Source: Phormidium tanganyikae FI6-MK23 | Lineage (GTDB): Bacteria > Cyanobacteriota > Cyanobacteriia > Leptolyngbyales > Leptolyngbyaceae | Length of the DNA: 64,000 bases | Assembly: GCA_019359175.1 (NCBI GenBank) | Contig: JAHHHU010000004.1 | Span: forward strand, 124,001 to 188,000 | Direction: 5' to 3' | Shown here: positions 17,705-26,007 of the stretch, one piece after another | Layout of the letters: every line of letters starts with the position of its first letter | Position numbering within the stretch: the stretch's first letter is position 1 | Position numbers and translations under genes: made by a program | Notes under the pieces: model-generated | Database searches by the model: none | What the model was told of the DNA's origin: nothing | Seen by the model: the letters and a program-made list of their open reading frames with translations, nothing else

Positions 17705-18406
17705 ATGAGCAGCGTTTTGGTAATCGAAGATGATCCAGATATCTTAGAAAATATTGAAGAAATTCTAGAGCTACAAAGTTACGAAACCCTAACGACTAGT
17801 AGCAGCCTTGCAGGATTGCAGCTAGCAAAAGAAGAGCTTCCAAGCTTAGTCATTTGCGATGTGGTCATGCCTGAACTTGATGGCTATGCGGTTTTGAGCG
17901 AACTGCGTCAACAAACTGAAACGGCAACGATTCCGTTTATTTTTCTGACTGGACGATCGGATCGTGCTGATATCCGAATGGGCATGGAATTAGGCGCAGA
18001 TGACTATCTCACAAAGCCTTTTACTCAGGAAGAACTGATCGGCGCAGTCCAAAGCTGCCTGAACAAATACGATCGCTTATCGCGCCAGTCCGAAGCCCAA
18101 GCCCAAGAGACACAGACGATCGAGAAACAACTGCAAACCAGTCAAGAACTGGCAGAGATGAGCAGCGTACTGTTGCAGCGATTGTCTCAGGGTTTGCGCC
18201 ATCCCGTCTCAAACATTACGATCGCGACTTATATGCTCAAGCAAAACTTGGCGGATAAGGACTCCGATCGATACATTGCAATCCTGGAAGAAGAATGCGC
18301 CCGCAGTACTTCACTACTCAATGAAGTCTCTAGTCTGCAAGAATACCTCAGTCCTTCTAAGATCAATGTGCTGCGAGGTAAGCTGAAAGTCCGAATTCCG
18401 CTCTAA
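17705..18406 (+). CDS. Response regulator with degenerate histidine-kinase dimerisation tail
   Basis: 233 residues. Residues 1-120 are a complete receiver domain: acidic pair IEDD (residues 8-10), phospho-acceptor Asp52 in CDVVMP, Thr82 in LTG and Lys104 in LTKPF. Residues 121-155 are a Q/E-rich coiled-coil linker. Residues 155-220 resemble a HisKA dimerisation helix pair, but the H-box reads SQGLRHPV, so Gln162 stands where the phospho-accepting His is expected, and no ATPase domain follows. It has no DNA-binding domain. It probably signals by protein contact. It is monocistronic or read with the next gene, 57 bases away. Partner kinase unknown. Confidence 0.85.
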   Translation: MSSVLVIEDDPDILENIEEILELQSYETLTTSSSLAGLQLAKEELPSLVICDVVMPELDGYAVLSELRQQTETATIPFIFLTGRSDRADIRMGMELGADDYLTKPFTQEELIGAVQSCLNKYDRLSRQSEAQAQETQTIEKQLQTSQELAEMSSVLLQRLSQGLRHPVSNITIATYMLKQNLADKDSDRYIAILEEECARSTSLLNEVSSLQEYLSPSKINVLRGKLKVRIPL

Positions 18407-18463
18407 GAAACCGCTCCAGTGAATCAAAGCGCTATGATCGGATTAGCGTTTTTGGAGTCAAAT

Positions 18464-19360
18464 ATGGCTCACTTATCTGATCGTCGCTCTCAAAACATTG
18501 AGGGTGATTTTTACGTCGATCGCTCTTGCATCGATTGTGATACTTGTCGGTGGATGACCCCGGAAGTTTTCACGCGCGAAGGCAGTCAATCGATCGTCTT
18601 TCATCAACCCGAAACCGAAACGGAACGCCTACGCGCGATGCAGGCTTTACTCGCGTGTCCAACGGCTTCGATCGGAACTGTCGAAAAACCCAAAGATATC
18701 AAACTTGCTCAAGAGAGCTTTCCGATTCTAGTTGCAGAAAATGTCTATCACTGCGGCTACCACGCTGAGAATTCTTATGGGGCTGCAAGCTATTTAATTC
18801 AGCGTCCCGAAGGCAATATCTTAGTAGACTCTCCGCGATTTTCGCCGCCATTGGTAAAACGGTTAGAAGCGATGGGTGGAATTCGTTATCTTTATCTCAC
18901 TCACCGCGATGATGTTGCCGATCATCAGAAGTTTCGAGATCATTTCGGATGCGATCGCATTTTGCATTCTGATGAAATCACCCGCAGCACTGAAAGCGTT
19001 GAAATTAAACTCACTGGAACCGAGCCGTTTCAACTCGATCCAGAATTGCTGATTATTCCCGTTCCCGGTCATACCAAAGGGCATACCGTTTTACTGTACA
19101 CGAACCGATTCTTATTTTCAGGCGATCATCTCGCGTGGTCAGCACGACAAAATCATTTAGTTGGATTTCGAGAAGCCTGCTGGTATTCTTGGGACGAATT
19201 AAAGCGATCGATGCAAAACCTCAGCTACTTCGATTTCGAGTGGGTTTTACCCGGACACGGACGACGCTATCACGCTGATCTTGAGACAATGCACCAAGCC
19301 ATGCAAAAATGCCTAAATTGGATGGGGCTAAATCAAGAGACAGGGGATTGGGATGATTGA
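18464..19360 (+). CDS. Ferredoxin-like domain fused to metallo-beta-lactamase fold
   Basis: 298 residues. The N-terminal domain has CIDCDTC plus a later LLACPTASIG, enough for one 4Fe-4S cluster of the ferredoxin type. The remaining 200 residues are an MBL fold: LTHRDDVADH in place of the classic THxHxDH, then PVPGHTKGH, LFSGDHL and LPGHGRRYH. The frame opens at GTG 18419, but the ATG at 18464 has GGAG seven bases upstream, so I chose it. The fusion is known from cyanobacteria and plants; substrate unknown, perhaps a redox-linked hydrolase or dioxygenase. The next gene overlaps by 8 bases. Confidence 0.82.
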   Translation: MAHLSDRRSQNIEGDFYVDRSCIDCDTCRWMTPEVFTREGSQSIVFHQPETETERLRAMQALLACPTASIGTVEKPKDIKLAQESFPILVAENVYHCGYHAENSYGAASYLIQRPEGNILVDSPRFSPPLVKRLEAMGGIRYLYLTHRDDVADHQKFRDHFGCDRILHSDEITRSTESVEIKLTGTEPFQLDPELLIIPVPGHTKGHTVLLYTNRFLFSGDHLAWSARQNHLVGFREACWYSWDELKRSMQNLSYFDFEWVLPGHGRRYHADLETMHQAMQKCLNWMGLNQETGDWDD

Positions 19361-19781
19361 GCAAAAACGAATTGACGAGATCATTCACATACTCAAACAA
19401 GATCTACCAACCTTGTTCGAGAAAGATATTACCTACAACATCTACAGTTCAGATATCTTCTTCAAAGATCCCGTCAATACGTTCAAGTGGAAGTTCAACT
19501 ATCGAATTATCTTCTGGACGTTGCGCTTTCACGGCAAACTGTTTTTCACCGAACTGTTTTTCGATCTGCATCAGGTTTATCCCAAAGATGAATCGACGGT
19601 TTTGGCAGATTGGACAGTACGCGGAACACTGAGAGTTCCTTGGAAAGCGCGACTATTGTTCGATGGCACTTCAACTTACAGCCTCAATTCTGAAGGATTG
19701 ATTAACAATCACATCGATACTTGGGATCGATCGCCTAAAGAAATTCTCAACCAGTTTTTCCAGAAAGGCGATCATTCTTAA
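19353..19781 (+). CDS. DUF2358 family protein
   Basis: 142-residue protein of the DUF2358 family, which occurs in cyanobacteria and plastids and has an NTF2-like predicted fold. Characteristic parts are the YNIYSSDIFFKDPVNTF segment near the N-terminus and the WTVRGTLRVPWKARLLFDGTS segment. Function unknown. It starts inside the end of the MBL gene, preceded by GGGGATTGGG, so the two are probably cotranslated. Its 3' end overlaps the convergent fibrillin gene by 35 bases. Confidence 0.8.
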   Translation: MIEQKRIDEIIHILKQDLPTLFEKDITYNIYSSDIFFKDPVNTFKWKFNYRIIFWTLRFHGKLFFTELFFDLHQVYPKDESTVLADWTVRGTLRVPWKARLLFDGTSTYSLNSEGLINNHIDTWDRSPKEILNQFFQKGDHS

Positions 19782-20367
19782 CCCAAAGTGCGAGTCCGCC
19801 GCCCCGACCCCGTGCGGCAACGAAGCGATCGCCAATCAGAAAGAAGGCGAAAAAGGGAAGTTTCGCGATCGAAGTTTCCGAAAACGCTCGTTCTTTCTCA
19901 GCTCCACCCCGAACCGGTTGCGAATAGAACGTTTTTTCACCCAAGCAAACCTGAAGCTGCGTAAAATCAAACGCCAGCAAATTTTTCTTTGTCTGATACC
20001 GAGCCGGCCCTGAGAATTTCAAAGTCAGCAGTCCAACTTGCGCCAAATTGCCAATCCTTTCAGATCCAGATTCATCGAGACTGAACGAGAGTTGAGCCTT
20101 CGCAATTTTGGGCACATAGTAGCCCTTTTTCAACTTGATGCCGCCTTGTCGAATTTTACGAGTTCCGGTGGCAAAACAAAGCCGCCACTCTCCTTCGAGT
20201 TGTGAAAACTGATAATCGATCGCGGTTTGCTTTGCCGATTTTTCCGCCTGCAAAAGCGCCTCTACGACTTGTTCTGCATCGGGTCGGCTGACCTCAGAAT
20301 TCTGAAATGCAAGTGCAGCCTGCTCTAGAACAGCGACGAAATCTGGCGAGATAGAAGTAGAAGTCAT
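19747..20367 (-). CDS. PAP/fibrillin-family lipid-associated protein
   Basis: 206-residue protein of the plastid lipid-associated (PAP_fibrillin) family. These are lipocalin-like proteins linked to thylakoid lipid bodies and photoprotection in plants and cyanobacteria. LEGEWRLCFATGTRKI is the family start, YQTKKNLLAFDFTQLQVCLG is a central strand, and FFAFFLIGDRFVAARGRGGGLALWVK is the C-terminal signature. No signal peptide is seen. Transcribed alone, convergent with the DUF2358 gene. Ligand unknown. Confidence 0.8.
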   Translation of the reverse strand: MTSTSISPDFVAVLEQAALAFQNSEVSRPDAEQVVEALLQAEKSAKQTAIDYQFSQLEGEWRLCFATGTRKIRQGGIKLKKGYYVPKIAKAQLSFSLDESGSERIGNLAQVGLLTLKFSGPARYQTKKNLLAFDFTQLQVCLGEKTFYSQPVRGGAEKERAFSETSIAKLPFFAFFLIGDRFVAARGRGGGLALWVKNDRLSGKTG

Positions 20368-20511
20368 AGGAATAAACGCGATCGAGCAATAGCAGGATTA
20401 TAGAAAATCTACGCCGCTTCCGAAATTTAAAGAATCAATTTTGCCCTATTTCAAAGTGGGCGAATTTGTAAAGAAATGCCAAAATGATTGGATAGGTTTT
20501 TGTGGAACCCA

Positions 20512-20835
20512 ATGGCATTTAATTCTGACAGTGCTAACTTCCTTCATACCGATGCGGAAGCCAATGAAGCCAACGCTTTGCTGCGTTATCTCCAGCATCA
20601 GCCGCCCGAAGTTTTAGAACGAGTGGCAAAATCGGTCAGTCCTCAAGTCAAACATATCGTTTCCCACAACGTTCAAGGTTTAGTGGGTGTCCTCCCAGGG
20701 GACGGCTTCAACGTCAAAATCACAACTGATCGAGAAAATCTCGCTGGACTGCTTGCTTCTGCGATGCTGACGGGCTATTTCCTGCGTCAGATGGAACAGC
20801 GGATGGAACTCGAAAACAATATTGGAGATCTTTAA
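20512..20835 (+). CDS. DUF760 family protein
   Basis: 107-residue protein of the DUF760 family, conserved in cyanobacteria and plastids. LLRYLQHQPPEVLERVAKSVSPQVKHIVSHN and TGYFLRQMEQRMELEN are the recognisable parts. The frame opens at TTG 20488, but the ATG at 20512 gives the usual N-terminus. Function is not established. No membrane segments. It lies convergent with the HtrA-like protease gene, with 24 bases between the stops. Confidence 0.8.
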   Translation: MAFNSDSANFLHTDAEANEANALLRYLQHQPPEVLERVAKSVSPQVKHIVSHNVQGLVGVLPGDGFNVKITTDRENLAGLLASAMLTGYFLRQMEQRMELENNIGDL

Positions 20836-20859
20836 GCGCATCAAGCGACGCGCCCAGGT

Positions 20860-22041
20860 TTATCCTTTCTTCGGAAATGCACCCGGACGAACCTGAACCG
20901 TCTGCGTGCCATTCCCCCGCTTCACCTCAATTTGAAGTGGCGTTCCAATCTGGCTACCTTCTACCTGTGATTGAACATCCGAAGCGGTCTGCACCGGATT
21001 ACCGTTAATTTTTTTGATAATGTCGCCGGGACGTAAGCCGCCTTGTGCTGCTGGAGAATTCTCTGCAATCCGCGCGACAAAGACTCCTTGATCGTCGGTG
21101 ATTTGCGCTTTTCCACCCGATTCTTTGTTCAGTTCTTCTCGAATCGCCGTAGTCAAATCGATCATCTGAATTCCCAGATATGGGTGATCGACATTGCCTT
21201 TGGTGAAAAGCTGTTCTGCAACTCGTTGAGCGGTCTCGATCGGGATCGCAAATCCCAATCCCTGAGCATCCGCCCGAATTGCCGTATTGATTCCAATCAC
21301 TTCGCCTCGATCGTTGAGCAAGGGCCCACCCGAATTCCCCGGATTAATCGCGGCATCGGTTTGAATAAAGCTTACCCGCTTATCAGAAACGCCAACCTGA
21401 CTACTCGATCGACCTGTGGCGCTAATGATCCCAGCCGTGACTGTGTTATTGAGTCCGAGCGGGTTGCCAATTGCGATCGCCCACTGCCCCGGAATCAAAC
21501 TGGTCGATTTTCCCAGCGTCACCGTTGGTAGCTGTCCCGCATCGATTTTCACCGCCGCCACATCGGTTACAGAATCGGTTCCAACGACTCGCCCTTCAAA
21601 TGTGCGCCCATCTTTCAGCGTCACCTCTACCGTATCGGTTCCTTCTACCACATGAGCATTGGTCAACAATCGACCATCCGAACTCAGCAGAAAGCCCGAT
21701 CCCGTCCCCCGTTCGACTCGATCTTCTGGAGCCGGAAGCTGATCGCCAAAGAACCGCTTAAACACGGGATTGCGAAACGCTTCGGGAACGTTACCCGATA
21801 CGCGCCGAGTCGCATTAATTCGCACGACCGCAGGGCCCGCTCGATCGACCGCCGAAGAAATAAAATTCTCGTTGTTTTTGGCATCCGGAGACACCGAAAC
21901 CGTACTTGGTGGAGCGAATTGCACCTGAAACGGTTGCCCCTGAACTCTATTGGCTAAATAATGATTGGCGACCAAGCCCGCCCCGCCCCCAACAGCTAAC
22001 AACGAAGCTCCGATCGCAACTTGTCTAAAGGAGAGAACCAT
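20860..22041 (-). CDS. HtrA/Deg-family serine protease (HhoA/HhoB/HtrA type)
   Basis: 393-residue periplasmic or lumenal protease for protein quality control. Residues 5-30 form a signal or anchor segment. The trypsin-like domain has the catalytic triad His130 (TNAHVV), Asp160 (TDVAAVKI) and Ser237 (GNSGGPLL), plus the GTGSGFLLS strand. One PDZ domain follows (about 285-385; PYLGIQ, SPAAQGGLRPGDIIKKINGNPV). Size and single PDZ match cyanobacterial HhoA, HhoB and HtrA; I cannot say which paralog. Just upstream, the 5' leader carries a 15-bp perfect tandem duplication (22052-22081). The gene diverges from psbQ. Confidence 0.92.
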   Translation of the reverse strand: MVLSFRQVAIGASLLAVGGGAGLVANHYLANRVQGQPFQVQFAPPSTVSVSPDAKNNENFISSAVDRAGPAVVRINATRRVSGNVPEAFRNPVFKRFFGDQLPAPEDRVERGTGSGFLLSSDGRLLTNAHVVEGTDTVEVTLKDGRTFEGRVVGTDSVTDVAAVKIDAGQLPTVTLGKSTSLIPGQWAIAIGNPLGLNNTVTAGIISATGRSSSQVGVSDKRVSFIQTDAAINPGNSGGPLLNDRGEVIGINTAIRADAQGLGFAIPIETAQRVAEQLFTKGNVDHPYLGIQMIDLTTAIREELNKESGGKAQITDDQGVFVARIAENSPAAQGGLRPGDIIKKINGNPVQTASDVQSQVEGSQIGTPLQIEVKRGNGTQTVQVRPGAFPKKG

Positions 22042-22051
22042 AAACCTAAAC

Positions 22052-22081
22052 GCAGAAAAAACAGCGGCAGAAAAAACAGCG
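22052..22081. repeat. 15-bp perfect tandem duplication
   Basis: GCAGAAAAAACAGCG occurs twice in direct succession (22052-22066 and 22067-22081), 11-40 bases upstream of the protease start codon on the minus strand. It falls in the presumed 5' leader or promoter and may alter translation spacing or arise from slippage. Confidence 0.9.
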
Positions 22082-22235
22082 GTAGTATTCAGTGTATCTT
22101 TGTCCTTTGAATCCGGTTGGTATTTCTAATCGTTAGACTCGAAGGGACTCGTTTTGGGATACACTTCTTTACACAGACTGCGTTAGATTCAAGGGTTTGA
22201 AGGCGCGGTGAACCAGTGATTTAGAAGATAGAGTT

Positions 22236-22679
22236 ATGGCAAAGTATCGGTCTATTTTGGCGCTAGTTTTTTGCACACTCATGGCGATCGTCATGGTGGG
22301 GTGTGGCGGCCCGGCAGCAGTGAAACCGACTTACACGCCGGATAAAGTTGCAGAGATTCAAGGATATGCAAAGGATTTGAGCGAGTTAAGCGATCGCTTA
22401 CCCGAATTGCAGGAGTTGATTCAGAAAGAAGATTTTATTTTCGCGCGCAATTTCATTCACGGACCGTTGGGTGAGATCCGCGTGAGAATGAGCCGGATTG
22501 CTAGCAGTTTGTTACCGAACGATCAAAAGCCTGCCCGTGATTTGGCAAAACAAATTGCGAACGATTTAGTTGAAATCGATCAAGCCTCGGCATCGAATAA
22601 CTATAAGGATGCGGTTCGCTACTATGGTGAAACGGTGAAAGATGTGGAAGCTTTCACAAAATTGATTCCACAGGGCTAA
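22236..22679 (+). CDS. psbQ: Photosystem II protein PsbQ (CyanoQ)
   Basis: 147-residue lipoprotein of the PSII lumenal side that stabilises the oxygen-evolving complex. The signal peptide ends in a lipobox with the lipidated Cys at residue 23 (AIVMVGCGG). The mature part is a four-helix-bundle sequence: AKDLSELSDRLPELQELI, FIFARNFIHGPLGEIRVRMSRIASSLLP, and a C-terminal helix ending in FTKLIPQG. Length and motifs match cyanobacterial PsbQ. It is followed by a hairpin (22686-22726) and by an unrelated flavoprotein gene. Confidence 0.92.
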   Translation: MAKYRSILALVFCTLMAIVMVGCGGPAAVKPTYTPDKVAEIQGYAKDLSELSDRLPELQELIQKEDFIFARNFIHGPLGEIRVRMSRIASSLLPNDQKPARDLAKQIANDLVEIDQASASNNYKDAVRYYGETVKDVEAFTKLIPQG

Positions 22680-22685
22680 AACAGG

Positions 22686-22726
22686 AGGGCGAAGGATGAA
22701 TGTTGAGAGTGTTTATTCTTCGCCCT
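22686..22726 (+). repeat. 9-bp inverted repeat between psbQ and flavoprotein gene
   Basis: AGGGCGAAG (22686-22694) and CTTCGCCCT (22718-22726) are perfectly complementary with a 23-base loop. The left arm includes part of the GGAGGG ribosome site and abuts the ATG of a mini-ORF; the right arm ends five bases before the downstream GTG. It may terminate psbQ transcription weakly, or gate translation of the next gene. Confidence 0.6.
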
Positions 22727-22734
22727 GCTTGTGA
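22696..22734 (+). CDS. 12-codon leader ORF coupled to the flavoprotein gene
   Basis: ATG at 22696 follows GGAGG (22684-22688) by seven bases, a strong ribosome site. It encodes MNVESVYSSPCL and stops at TGA 22732-22734, overlapping the GTG start of the next gene by the tetranucleotide GTGA. The downstream GTG itself has no ribosome site, so translation may depend on ribosomes ending here. The peptide may have no function of its own. This is inference from layout only. Confidence 0.45.
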   Translation: MNVESVYSSPCL

Positions 22735-23810
22735 GAATTACGATCGTGGGTTGCGGCGTGGTTGGAGCAACGATTGCTTACGAACTCAGCAAAGTTCCAG
22801 ATTTAGAAATTACGGTTGTTGATGCTCAACCGACTCCAGTTCAAGCCGATTTGCAGGAATGTCCAACCGCTACAGGGGCAGCACTCGGCGTTCTGATGGG
22901 TGCGATTAGCAAAAAAGAAAAGGGTCGCAATTTGAGAATGCGGCTGTTTGGGATTCAGTATTACAACGATGTGGTTCCAGAATTGGAAGCGTTGACGGGG
23001 CGATCGATTCCCTTCAACCGTGAAGGCATTTTGATGCTGCAATTTTCTGATGATTTAGAGGTTTGGAAGCGCTTGATTGAAGTGCGGCGCAAACAGGATC
23101 TAACGCTGGAAATTTGGGATCAAGATCGACTGCAATCGGAATTTCCATTTCTCGATCGAGCCACTGCCGCGATTTATTCACCGTGCGATCGACAAATCAA
23201 TCCAGTCGCTCTCACCCAAGCCCTAATCGAAGGTGCAAAGCTACGAGGTGTAAATTTCCAATTTGGAACCAAAGTACTTGGAAGGCAAGGAAATCAACTT
23301 CAGACCTCTCAAGGCATTCTCGAATCTGATTATCTGGTGATTTCTGCGGGAGTGGGAACGAGTGGGATTGAAACGTCGATCAATATTCGCCCCGTTCTCG
23401 GTCAAGCAATTCAGGTGCGATTGGCGAAACCGTTAGGAGATCGACCTTTCCCTGTAATTACAGGCGACGATGTGCATTTGGTTTCAATTGGGAATTCCGA
23501 GTATTGGATCGGTGCAACGGTTGAGTTTCCGACCGAAGCAGGGGAAGTGTTGCCGCCTGATCGAGCGATGTTTGATCAGGTGATGCGACAAGCGATCGAG
23601 TTTTGCCCCAGTCTCAAAGATGCGGAACCGATTCGCACTTGGTTTGGCTTGCGTCCCCGTCCGCAGGGTCGTCCAGCTCCAATTATCGAAGAACTTGAGC
23701 CAAATGTTTTACTCGCAACCGGACATTACCGAAACGGCGTTTTATTAGCACCAGCGACCGCAGCGCACGTTCGCGCAAAAATTCTTCAAATTGACTTGGC
23801 AGAACTGTAG
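22731..23810 (+). CDS. FAD-dependent oxidoreductase (DAO / glycine-oxidase-like)
   Basis: 359-residue flavoprotein of the D-amino-acid-oxidase fold. ITIVGCGVVGATIAYELS is the FAD-binding GxGxxG, followed by the acidic VVDAQ strand end. The substrate domain has DRQINPVALTQALIEGA, and GLRPRPQGRPAPIIEELEPNVLLATGHYRNGVLLAPATA is the C-terminal FAD site typical of ThiO/DadA-like enzymes. Likely an amine or amino-acid oxidase in the cytosol; substrate unknown. The start is GTG, overlapped by a 12-codon leader ORF. No thiamine genes are nearby to support ThiO. Confidence 0.82.
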   Translation: MRITIVGCGVVGATIAYELSKVPDLEITVVDAQPTPVQADLQECPTATGAALGVLMGAISKKEKGRNLRMRLFGIQYYNDVVPELEALTGRSIPFNREGILMLQFSDDLEVWKRLIEVRRKQDLTLEIWDQDRLQSEFPFLDRATAAIYSPCDRQINPVALTQALIEGAKLRGVNFQFGTKVLGRQGNQLQTSQGILESDYLVISAGVGTSGIETSINIRPVLGQAIQVRLAKPLGDRPFPVITGDDVHLVSIGNSEYWIGATVEFPTEAGEVLPPDRAMFDQVMRQAIEFCPSLKDAEPIRTWFGLRPRPQGRPAPIIEELEPNVLLATGHYRNGVLLAPATAAHVRAKILQIDLAEL

Positions 23811-23868
23811 CGTTATTTACGGCATTACTTGTGCTTTGATAGAACAATAATGAACCGCAGCAGTACTT

Positions 23869-24474
23869 ATGACGATTCAATCTGCGCTAGCAATCGCGCT
23901 TTGCTCCACCCCAGCTTTTCTAAGTTTGGCGATGATTGCGCGAGCAGACGATCCAGACTTAATCGTATCGGCACCGACTCAAGCTCCTTACACGATTAGT
24001 GGATTAACTGCCGCCGATCTGCGATCCAAAATGAATCAGTTAGGTCCCTTCAGCGCTAAAGAAAATCGTCGCTTTGATGCCAAGACGGTTTCTACGCCCT
24101 TTGCGAATTTTACATCTGCGGGGAAGAAGGGCAAAAGCTGTCGAATTAAATCAGTCAAAGTCACCGTTACAATGCAATTTATCCTACCCCAATGGACTCC
24201 TCCTGCGGGCGTTGATTCAGCTCTGGTTGCCAAGTGGAATGCTTATCTAGCAAAGGTACAGATTCATGAAAAGGGTCATCAGCAGTTAAGCATTGATGCA
24301 GGCAAAGATTTGTTAGCGAAACTTAAAGCTTTACCGGAGGCGACTTCTTGCCCAGCGTTGTTAAAGTCAGCTCAGACGGTACAGCAGCAAGCTCAGGCAG
24401 CATTAGATGCGAGCCACGAAAAATACGACACGGGTACCCAGCATGGCGAAACTCAGGGCGCAAAGTTTCCTTAG
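23869..24474 (+). CDS. DUF922 secreted putative Zn-protease
   Basis: 201-residue protein with an N-terminal signal peptide (residues 1-26, ending near ARADD). The DUF922 core contains the strand SCRIKSVKVTVTMQFILPQW and then QIHEKGHQQL, an HExxH-type zinc site (HEKGH) near residue 137. DUF922 proteins are predicted extracellular or periplasmic metallo-peptidases. A Q/A-rich helix (LKSAQTVQQQAQAALDA) closes the protein. It converges with the next gene, with one base between the stops. Substrate unknown. Confidence 0.78.
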   Translation: MTIQSALAIALCSTPAFLSLAMIARADDPDLIVSAPTQAPYTISGLTAADLRSKMNQLGPFSAKENRRFDAKTVSTPFANFTSAGKKGKSCRIKSVKVTVTMQFILPQWTPPAGVDSALVAKWNAYLAKVQIHEKGHQQLSIDAGKDLLAKLKALPEATSCPALLKSAQTVQQQAQAALDASHEKYDTGTQHGETQGAKFP

Positions 24475-24475
24475 T

Positions 24476-25720
24476 TCAAGATTGAGGTAGACCCTGCGGC
24501 GGGGATTGCGGACCTGTGTAGCCTTCACCCTTCAGTTCTAAAGTGCCAGACCCACTCTCGTCTTCATCCTCGTCTGGATTAGATTTAGGCGATTGAGGCG
24601 ACATCGAAAGCGGCTGAATTCCTGCATCTTGAGGGTCGGCAACGAGGTTTGTAAGCTTGACCGGAATAGGAGCATTGGCAAGTAGAGTGCTGTCCAGTCC
24701 TTGAGCTGAGGCAAGTTGAAGCGGGGAGATTGCGCTGATCTCATTCACGACGCGCACTTGCAGTTCACCCGGTGTGCTGTAATCGCCTTGAGTAATCATC
24801 CGGGCATAAACGCGATCGCTGACTCGGCTCCAAGGGGTTTCACTGACTGTTGCACGGGCATCGTGGGTCACAAGCGCGCGAGACAAGGACTGATAATCAT
24901 TGCCATAGCGCAACAACGTCTCACGAGTTTGTTTGAGCATGACCACCGCTTTGCCCACCTCGCCTAAGCGGTTAAGACTAGCATCGATTGAGGATAAACC
25001 TGGAACCGTGCTGGAAAGATTGCTCCAAGTCGTCTCAATTTGTTCTAAAAAGCTACGGCTCAAGCGCGATTTAAAGTCTGGCAACACTCGATCGATGATT
25101 GCTCGAAGTTCCGGAGTCAGTTCCTCGTATTTCATGCCTGCTTGTAAATTCCATGACAGAACTTGCAGTTGGGAATGAGGCAGATCTAACCCAACGGTGC
25201 GTGAGTTTAGGGCAACGATTACATCTGCCAGCTTACCCTGCAAAGGAGCGAGCAAATATCGGTGTCCTGAAGGACTAGAAGCTGCATATTTCATGCAAAA
25301 TACATTGACCGGAATCGCATAATCGCCTGGAACTAGCAGAACCGTACCGTCGCGACTGGTACGAATTTGCTGCCTAATCAGATTGAGATCCCCGCTGGCA
25401 CGAAAGGTTCCGCCCGGAGGGGTTGTAACGGTGGGAAAAATGGCTTGGGCACTGGAGGTAATCGGCGCTTCCGTTTGCAGTGTGTGCCCTAATGCCTGTG
25501 TGATTTGGTTTACGATCGTGCCCTTTAACACATCGTTCACCGAGGGAATTTTTGGAAGGCCAATGCTGGGAAGAGGAAAGCTAAATTGCGCTAGTTTTAC
25601 TGGAAGGGCAGATGCGGGTTGAACCGGGATCGAGGCATCTGCCCTGAAGCAGTTCGATAAAACGAAGCCACCGCTTAAGAGTGCCACCCAAAGGCGGGTT
25701 GAACGTATGTTTAGACGCAT
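24476..25720 (-). CDS. Secreted cyanobacterial protein of unknown function
   Basis: 414 residues, not recognised. Residues 1-30 look like a signal peptide (LWVALLSGGFVLSNC then FRADA); the Cys might be lipidated. Then come a Pro-rich stretch (LPSIGLPKIPSVNDVL), a beta-like region with TVLLVPGDYAIPVNVFCMKYAASSPSGHRYLLAPL near residues 125-160, a helical region (about 195-285), and a disordered acidic tail (PDEDEDESGSGT) ending in PQSPPQGLPQS. The overall form suggests an exported structural or binding protein. It is alone on the minus strand, between the DUF922 gene and hemC. Confidence 0.7.
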   Translation of the reverse strand: MRLNIRSTRLWVALLSGGFVLSNCFRADASIPVQPASALPVKLAQFSFPLPSIGLPKIPSVNDVLKGTIVNQITQALGHTLQTEAPITSSAQAIFPTVTTPPGGTFRASGDLNLIRQQIRTSRDGTVLLVPGDYAIPVNVFCMKYAASSPSGHRYLLAPLQGKLADVIVALNSRTVGLDLPHSQLQVLSWNLQAGMKYEELTPELRAIIDRVLPDFKSRLSRSFLEQIETTWSNLSSTVPGLSSIDASLNRLGEVGKAVVMLKQTRETLLRYGNDYQSLSRALVTHDARATVSETPWSRVSDRVYARMITQGDYSTPGELQVRVVNEISAISPLQLASAQGLDSTLLANAPIPVKLTNLVADPQDAGIQPLSMSPQSPKSNPDEDEDESGSGTLELKGEGYTGPQSPPQGLPQS

Positions 25721-26007
25721 GGGTTGACCTCAATCATAAGCAGTGCAATACCAGCATAGTCAAAGCGATTACTTTTTCAACATCACTACCTTCTTGTTCA
25801 GGCTAGACACTTACAGCACAGATCAGATTCAAAGGCTGTTCTGGAGTTTCAGAAGTCGTTTTACGGATTGCCATATCATTCTTTTCGTAGATGTTTTATC
25901 TTAATCATCTGTAACGCATTCAGCCGCATGAATGCGCAAATCGGGCTGCACACTACGGTAAGGTGAAGAAAGTCATTTGATAAGCACGTTTCAACTTCTC
26001 GTTTATT

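Noticed and set aside
25803-25874. 23-codon ORF on the minus strand upstream of hemC
   Set aside because: No ribosome site, too short, and no recognisable sequence; likely chance.
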